Shown here piece by piece: positions 29,607 through 34,250 of a stretch of DNA of 34,250 nucleotides. The translations under genes and the position numbers were made by a program. The notes beneath the pieces are model-generated. The model ran no database searches. It had not been told where the DNA came from and saw only the letters and a program-made list of their open reading frames with translations. Origin of the DNA: Chloroflexota bacterium. Lineage in GTDB: Bacteria; Chloroflexota; Anaerolineae; Aggregatilineales; Phototrophicaceae. The stretch spans positions 1 to 34,250 of the forward strand of contig RFIA01000243.1 of assembly GCA_003695675.1 (NCBI GenBank), given 5' to 3'. The number at the start of each line of letters is the position of its first letter. Within the stretch, counting starts at the first letter, position 1.

Positions 29607-30866
29607 GTGGAATTTGAATTGCCGTATGCGAAGGCACGACGGCGAATATATATACCCGATGGTCATCATGTGGATGTGATTGCGCCGAAGCATATAAAAG
29701 CTGCAACGAAGCCGTTGTCTGTGGTGGAACATGCGCTGGATAATCCGGTCGGTCATCAAGCATTACAAGAATTTCGTGGCGCGAAATCCGCTGCAATTGC
29801 AGTCAACGATAAGACACGGCCTGTGCCACATGAGTATCTTTTACCGCCGTTACTGACGCGATTAGAGGTGCTTGGCATCGCCCCTGAACATATCACACTC
29901 ATCATCGCAACTGGCACGCATCCCGTAATGCCGCCTGAAGAATATGCGTGGATACTGCCGCAGAGCATCATCGAGCGTTATCCGATCATGTGTCATGATT
30001 GCCTTGCACAAGATGATCTTGTCTTTCTTGGTGAGACACGACGACAAACGCCCGTATGGATGAATCGACACTACATGAATGTAGATGTGCGCCTCGTTGT
30101 GGGCAACATCGAGCCACATCAGTTCATGGGATTTTCCGGCGGTGTCAAAAGCGCGGCGATTGGTCTTGCTGGGAAGGCGACGATTAATCGCAATCACGCC
30201 ATGATGATGGACGACAATGCCCGACTCGGTCATTACGACAACAATCCCGCACGCCAAGATGTGGAAGACATCGGCAAGATGATTGGCGTGCATTTTGCCG
30301 TCAACGCCATTTTGAATAATGACAAGCAAATTGTTGATGTGATTGCGGGTGAGCCAACCGCCGTCATGCAAGCTGGGATTCCGCGTGTGCAGCAACTCAA
30401 TCAAGTGCCGGTTGACGCGCTGTATGATGTGATGATTGTGTCGCCCGGCGGGCATCCAAAGGACATTAACCTTTATCAGGCGCAAAAAGGACTCGCCCAT
30501 GCTGCGCTCATCACAAAACCGGGCGGGACAATTTTATTGCTCGCCGCCTGTGGTGAGGGCACAGGCAGTGAAAGTTACGAACATTGGATGGCACAAGGGG
30601 CGCGTTCGTATGATGAAATTTTTCGGCGTTTTCATGAAGAAGAATTTCAGGTCGGGCCACATAAAGCCTTTCAAATTGCACGCGATGCCGCACAGGTGAA
30701 GGTGTTGTTGTATAGCGACATGCAGCCCGATTTTGTCGAACGTTTGCTATTGACCCCTGTGGCTGATGTACAAGATGCTGTTGATGCGGTGCTCTCCATG
30801 CTGCCGGACGCCGCTCGTATTGGTGTCATGCCGGTGGCGAATGCAACTGTGCCGATATTGTCCTAA
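29607..30866 (+). CDS. larA: LarA-like nickel-pincer 2-hydroxyacid racemase/epimerase
   Basis: This 419-residue protein has the LarA catalytic set at a constant offset of three from the lactobacillar enzyme: H105 (GTHPVMPPEE), H171 (EPHQFMGFSGG), K181 (GGVKS, the covalent cofactor Lys) and H197. DKTRP also matches. LarA-family enzymes use the nickel-pincer nucleotide to racemise lactate, malate and related 2-hydroxyacids; some epimerise aldonates. No larB/C/E genes lie here, so the cofactor comes from elsewhere. The GTG start has GGGAG 9 bases upstream. Placed after the dehydratase, it probably inverts C2 of the acid that the dehydratase consumes. The lactate label should not be taken literally. 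Confidence 0.88.
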   Translation: MEFELPYAKARRRIYIPDGHHVDVIAPKHIKAATKPLSVVEHALDNPVGHQALQEFRGAKSAAIAVNDKTRPVPHEYLLPPLLTRLEVLGIAPEHITLIIATGTHPVMPPEEYAWILPQSIIERYPIMCHDCLAQDDLVFLGETRRQTPVWMNRHYMNVDVRLVVGNIEPHQFMGFSGGVKSAAIGLAGKATINRNHAMMMDDNARLGHYDNNPARQDVEDIGKMIGVHFAVNAILNNDKQIVDVIAGEPTAVMQAGIPRVQQLNQVPVDALYDVMIVSPGGHPKDINLYQAQKGLAHAALITKPGGTILLLAACGEGTGSESYEHWMAQGARSYDEIFRRFHEEEFQVGPHKAFQIARDAAQVKVLLYSDMQPDFVERLLLTPVADVQDAVDAVLSMLPDAARIGVMPVANATVPILS

Positions 30867-30943
30867 TGATGTGTGCAACATTTGCCAAGCGATTACGTAT
30901 ATGAATGTAGACTTTGTTTGAAATGTTGTTTGGGGATGAACCG

Positions 30944-31621
30944 ATGAATGACGAACACCACATCGAAGAACCTGAAGATGATGAGCGCGTTTTACGCTTG
31001 TCAAAAGAGCCGCCGCTTGATACGGCAAGCGAGGACGATGTCGTCCGCGAATATGAAGCGCGTTATACCGCCGTCGATGTGGATGAGAAACCAAAACGCG
31101 GCGCAAGACATAAACCACGCAGTTATAGCACATTGCATGTCACTGATGAAGAACGTTTGTGGGCGGCGTTGGCACATGGTAGTGTATGGCTGACATTGGT
31201 GAGCGCTTTGTTGACAGACGGTTTCATCATTCCCGCGAGTATTTTCGTCCCGCTTGTGATTTATTTTTTCTTTCGGCAAAAGTCGGATTATGTCGCTTTC
31301 CATGCGCTGCAAGCATTTGTCTTGCAGATCGTCGGCACAGTTGGGGCACTGACTCTGCTTGTCGTCGGGAGTATCGTGTGGGCGATTGGTATGGTGATTG
31401 CTATTCTCGCGATTGTCGTTTTGATTGGACTCATTCTCGTGCCGGTATGGGGTTTAGTCGGCGTGGCCTTGTTGCTTGCCGTTTTCTTGATGCCGTTGCT
31501 GATGTTGTTGTTCGGGACGATTGCGGCGATTGAGACCTATAGGAATCGTGATTATCGCTATCCCTTCATTGCCCGTTGGATAGACCGGCAGATGGCGGGT
31601 GACTTCTTGAATTTGTTCTAA
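30944..31621 (+). CDS. DUF4870-like membrane protein
   Basis: This protein has about 225 residues. The first 80 are hydrophilic, acidic then basic. The membrane domain follows with WAALAHGSVW, FIIPASIFVPLVIYFFFRQKSDYVAFHALQAFVLQ and further helices, a pattern of DUF4870/Tic20-like proteins. A charged C-terminal tail (about 200-225) ends it. Function unknown. ATG 30944 has GGGGA upstream; ATG 30923 and TTG 30914 extend the frame. It lies 77 bp after larA and shares the terminator at 31644, so it may be read from the catabolic transcript, but no functional link is evident. Confidence 0.75.
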   Translation: MNDEHHIEEPEDDERVLRLSKEPPLDTASEDDVVREYEARYTAVDVDEKPKRGARHKPRSYSTLHVTDEERLWAALAHGSVWLTLVSALLTDGFIIPASIFVPLVIYFFFRQKSDYVAFHALQAFVLQIVGTVGALTLLVVGSIVWAIGMVIAILAIVVLIGLILVPVWGLVGVALLLAVFLMPLLMLLFGTIAAIETYRNRDYRYPFIARWIDRQMAGDFLNLF

Positions 31622-31643
31622 TTGATTCCTTGGCCACTTCAGG

Positions 31644-31675
31644 CGGCATAGTTGGCAACGACTATGCCGTTTTTT
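31644..31675 (+). terminator. Rho-independent terminator
   Basis: CGGCATAGT (31644-31652) and ACTATGCCG (31661-31669) form a perfect 9-bp stem followed by six T residues. It closes the transcript before aspS. The remaining bases 31676-31845 show no gene and no T-box that I can see. Confidence 0.9.
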
Positions 31676-31845
31676 GTTGGTTGCTCAACAAACGGCTTGT
31701 TTATCACTGCAAACGTGATATGCTTTTGCGCTATAGCTTTACTTCCCGCAAATTAAAGTTCATCACTATATGATTTTCTTGAAGGTCTGCCAAGATATTT
31801 AAAAGACCATGAACGGTCATTGCATGTTTTAGGGAGCATTCTGTT

Positions 31846-33651
31846 ATGCTGAAGACACACAATTGCGGAGAGTTGCGCGAAGAACATATCGGTGAATCCG
31901 TAACGCTGGCCGGATGGGTCAATCGTCGTCGAGATCAAGGCGGATTGATTTTTATTGACCTGCGAGACCGCTGGGGAATGACGCAGGTGGTTGCCGATGC
32001 TGATGGGACACCCGACGCACATGCTGTTGCCGAACAAGTACGCAATGAATATGTGATTCAGATTGAAGGCAAAGTGCGTCAACGGCCTGACGGTACGGAG
32101 AATCCGGAGCTTGCGACTGGTGCGATAGATGTCGTCGCCGATACGATCACAATCTTGAGCAAGTCGAAGACACCGCCGATTTACATCAACAAAGAAGACC
32201 GTATGGACGAAACGATGCGTATGCAATATCGTTATCTCGACCTGCGTCGGCCATCAATGCAGAACAATATCATTTTGCGACACCGCATTGTTAAATTTAT
32301 CCGCGATTATCTTGACAATCGAGGTTTTGTCGAAATCGAGACGCCGATTTTGTTCAAGACCACGCCCGAAGGGGCACGAGACTTTTTGGTGCCGAGTCGT
32401 TTGAATCCTGGCAAATTTTATGCCCTGCCGCAAAGTCCGCAGCAGCTTAAGCAATTGTTGATGGTCGCCGGTTACGAGCGTTATTTTCAGATTGCGCGTT
32501 GCTTCCGCGACGAAGACCTACGCGGTGACCGGCAACCGGAATTCACACAGCTTGATCTCGAAATGAGTTTTGTTGAGCGTGAAGATGTCTTGCAATTGAA
32601 CGAAGGGCTTGTACTTGCGCTTGTAGAAGCGCTTGTCCCCGAAAAGAAGTTGCTCTCGAAGCCACTGCGCCGTTTGACATACACCGAAGCGATGGAAACG
32701 TATGGCACCGACCGCCCCGATTTGCGTTATAAGCTCGAGGCGATTGATGTCAGCGATATTGCAGGCAAGAGTGCCTTCGCGCCATTTCAACAAAATGTCG
32801 CCGATGGTAAGCCGGTCAAAGTGATTCGTGCGCCGGGTATGGCCGGACAACTCAGCGGGACGGCACTGCGCAAAGTGACCGGCGAACTTGAAACGCTGAT
32901 TCGAGATGTCGGGGCAAAAGGTCTTGGTTATATCGCTATGCCGTTGGATGAAACGGCGGAAGTCAAAGGGCCGATTGGCAACAAATTCACGGTTGAGCAA
33001 AAACTCGCATTGTTTGAACGGGTCGGCGCAGAACCGGGCGACTTGCTGTTGTTCACGTCAGATACACGCGAGATTGTCTACGCCGTTGTGGACAAATTGC
33101 GCCGTGAATTGGCAGAACGGTTGGGGTTGATTGATCCACAGTTGTTGGCTTTTTGTTGGGTGATTGATTTTCCGTTATTTATATGGGATGACGAAGCACA
33201 ACGGTGGGACCCGTCGCAGCACATGTTCACCGCGCCGATGCCCGAAGACCTTGAATTGCTCGATAGCGACCCCGGCAAAGCACGCGGCACACAATATGAC
33301 CTCGTATGCAACGGTTATGAAATCGGTGGTGGTAGCATTCGCATTCATGACCGTGAATTGCAGGAAAAAATCTTCCCGCTTATCGGGCAGACGATGGAGC
33401 ACGCGACGGAGCAATTTGGCCACATCCTTGAGGCATTCGAGTATGGTGTGCCACCACACGGCGGCATCGCGTGGGGTATTGACCGCCTCGCGATGATTTT
33501 TGCCGGGGCGCCGAATATCCGCGAAGTGATTGCCTTCCCAAAAACACAAACCGGTGCAGACATCATGGCACACGCGCCATCGTATGCTGAACCCGGGCAA
33601 CTTGAAGAATTGCATATCGATGTGGTTGCCGATGTGTTGGAAGAGGCATAA
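31846..33651 (+). CDS. aspS: Aspartyl-tRNA synthetase
   Basis: This 601-residue class II synthetase of the bacterial type has an OB-fold anticodon-binding domain (1-110; GWVNRRRDQGGLIFIDLRDR), motif 1 region, motif 2 (FRDEDLRGDRQPEFTQLDLE, about 223-242), an inserted GAD domain (about 290-420) and motif 3 (GGIAWGIDRLAM, about 544-555). Length is normal. Residue 31 is Gln and residue 83 is Gly, two positions linked to discrimination between tRNA-Asp and tRNA-Asn. GGGAG lies upstream of the ATG. It appears monocistronic, closed by the hairpin at 33752. Confidence 0.98.
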   Translation: MLKTHNCGELREEHIGESVTLAGWVNRRRDQGGLIFIDLRDRWGMTQVVADADGTPDAHAVAEQVRNEYVIQIEGKVRQRPDGTENPELATGAIDVVADTITILSKSKTPPIYINKEDRMDETMRMQYRYLDLRRPSMQNNIILRHRIVKFIRDYLDNRGFVEIETPILFKTTPEGARDFLVPSRLNPGKFYALPQSPQQLKQLLMVAGYERYFQIARCFRDEDLRGDRQPEFTQLDLEMSFVEREDVLQLNEGLVLALVEALVPEKKLLSKPLRRLTYTEAMETYGTDRPDLRYKLEAIDVSDIAGKSAFAPFQQNVADGKPVKVIRAPGMAGQLSGTALRKVTGELETLIRDVGAKGLGYIAMPLDETAEVKGPIGNKFTVEQKLALFERVGAEPGDLLLFTSDTREIVYAVVDKLRRELAERLGLIDPQLLAFCWVIDFPLFIWDDEAQRWDPSQHMFTAPMPEDLELLDSDPGKARGTQYDLVCNGYEIGGGSIRIHDRELQEKIFPLIGQTMEHATEQFGHILEAFEYGVPPHGGIAWGIDRLAMIFAGAPNIREVIAFPKTQTGADIMAHAPSYAEPGQLEELHIDVVADVLEEA

Positions 33652-33751
33652 CTGTTGTGCGAGAGCAGTTTGCTGGTAGGAACATGCAAAGTTGTCGCGC
33701 GGTACTTCGCCACGGGTAAGCGAAATTGCGGCACTACGCGGAATGAAATGG

Positions 33752-33779
33752 ACGGGGCGTAAATCATGCGCCCCGTTTG
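33752..33779. terminator. Terminator between convergent aspS and the MIP gene
   Basis: ACGGGGCG (33752-33759) and CGCCCCGT (33769-33776) form a perfect 8-bp stem with a 9-nt loop, followed on the plus strand by TTTGTTG. Its position between two convergent genes suggests that it can serve both directions, more clearly aspS. Confidence 0.75.
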
Positions 33780-33789
33780 TTGATTTGTG

Positions 33790-34250
33790 TCATTCGCCCT
33801 CTTGCGGGAACAATTGTGTTTGCACAAGTCCCGCCACTGCACCACCGCCGAAGATACCGATCAGGTACGGAATCAGATAGCTGAAATCATTTGCAGCGAG
33901 CGCCGGGCCGAGTGTCCGCGCCGGATTGAGCGATGCGCCGGTGAATGTGCCGCCCAATAATATTGACCCAAGCAAGGTGAATCCGATGGCGACCCCCGCC
34001 AAATTTCCCGCTTTACCATAGACTGCTGCTTGAATGACTGTGCTGACGAGGAAAAAGGTCATAATCCCCTCAAATATGGCAGCTCGTAAAAGACTGCCAT
34101 TTGTCAGGCTGCCCGTCGTTTGTCCGTTGTTGAAGTTTGCCCCAATGATGTCGGCAGCAAGAAAATCCAGCACGAAGGCGGCAATGATACCTCCGATAAA
34201 TTGAGCTACCCAATAATAAATTGCCCGGTCAAGTTTGATTTTGTTGCCAA
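33790..34250 (-). CDS. MIP-family channel (aquaporin/glycerol facilitator), N-terminus outside the window
   Basis: The frame runs open to the window edge (first full codon at 34248; GNKIKLDRAIYYWVAQFIGGIIAAFVLD...), so the 5' part is missing. The visible 153 residues contain the second NPA half-helix (GASLNPARTLGPAL) and three or four membrane helices. The short C-terminal tail ends QLFPQEGE. MIP channels conduct water or small polyols. The residues of the selectivity filter visible here (Arg after NPA) are canonical. The first NPA motif lies outside. A GTG at 34171-34173 is an internal codon, not the start. Confidence 0.93.
   Translation of the reverse strand, partial: GNKIKLDRAIYYWVAQFIGGIIAAFVLDFLAADIIGANFNNGQTTGSLTNGSLLRAAIFEGIMTFFLVSTVIQAAVYGKAGNLAGVAIGFTLLGSILLGGTFTGASLNPARTLGPALAANDFSYLIPYLIGIFGGGAVAGLVQTQLFPQEGE

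Noticed and set aside
29862-30500. Minus-strand open frame of 212 codons opposite larA
   Set aside because: It covers the region encoding the LarA catalytic residues in the other direction; no independent support.
17305-30866. Firm naming of the locus as a sulfoquinovose operon
   Set aside because: No diagnostic sulfoquinovosidase, sulfolactaldehyde dehydrogenase or sulfite exporter is visible, and the lyase, isomerase and kinase families have several substrates. It is kept as a hypothesis.

Overview
This is a 34 kb stretch of bacterial chromosome with mixed housekeeping and accessory genes. Gene content and style (LarA-type racemase, MalFG-type sugar transporter without its own ATPase, paired dynamin-like GTPases, DUF433 and HepT/MntA modules, frequent GTG/TTG starts, sigma-70-like promoters) fit a Chloroflexota (Anaerolineae-like) bacterium. 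That assignment is an inference from gene content; no phylogenetic marker was compared.

Layout. Bases 1-942 hold a HepT / MntA / HepT toxin-antitoxin cluster whose first member is cut by the window edge. uvrB (946-2961, minus) follows, with a perfect GAAC-N4-GTTC SOS operator in its leader. A short tRNA operon (initiator tRNA-fMet, then a second CAU tRNA) has its own promoter and terminator. Next come two tandem paralogous HTH proteins of an uncharacterised family, then lysA (minus), which carries a translated palindromic repeat. A gap with a degenerate inverted repeat precedes a two-gene operon of dynamin-like GTPases. Then come a decayed copy of an mgtC-type gene, the intact mgtC-type gene, a histone-deacetylase-like amidohydrolase (minus), a BCS1-like AAA+ ATPase, and a DUF433 antitoxin whose PIN-like toxin survives only as a stub. 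A minus-strand pair (71-aa two-helix protein and a GT-C-like membrane protein) closes this half.

From 15834 to about 30.9 kb lies a catabolic locus on the plus strand. It starts with a ROK regulator behind a perfect consensus promoter and a palindromic operator. Then come a FucI-like ketol-isomerase, an ABC importer (binding protein and two permeases), an MDR dehydrogenase, a PFK-superfamily kinase, a Cgl0159-like class I aldolase, a GH4 glycosidase, a PanE-like reductase, a split UxaA/SuyAB-type dehydratase and a LarA-type 2-hydroxyacid racemase/epimerase. Spacing is tight (ATGA overlaps, gaps mostly under 40 bp). The logic reads as import, glycoside cleavage, isomerisation, phosphorylation and aldol cleavage, joined to a 2-hydroxyacid branch (reduction, epimerisation, elimination). 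I know no described pathway with exactly this set. A sulfosugar pathway (sulfo-EMP-like plus a sulfolactate lyase branch) and a hexonate pathway are the two leading hypotheses. The substrate cannot be read from the sequence.

The window ends with a DUF4870-like membrane protein, aspS and the 3' part of a MIP-channel (aquaporin) gene on the minus strand. No CRISPR array, rRNA, transposase or prophage was seen.
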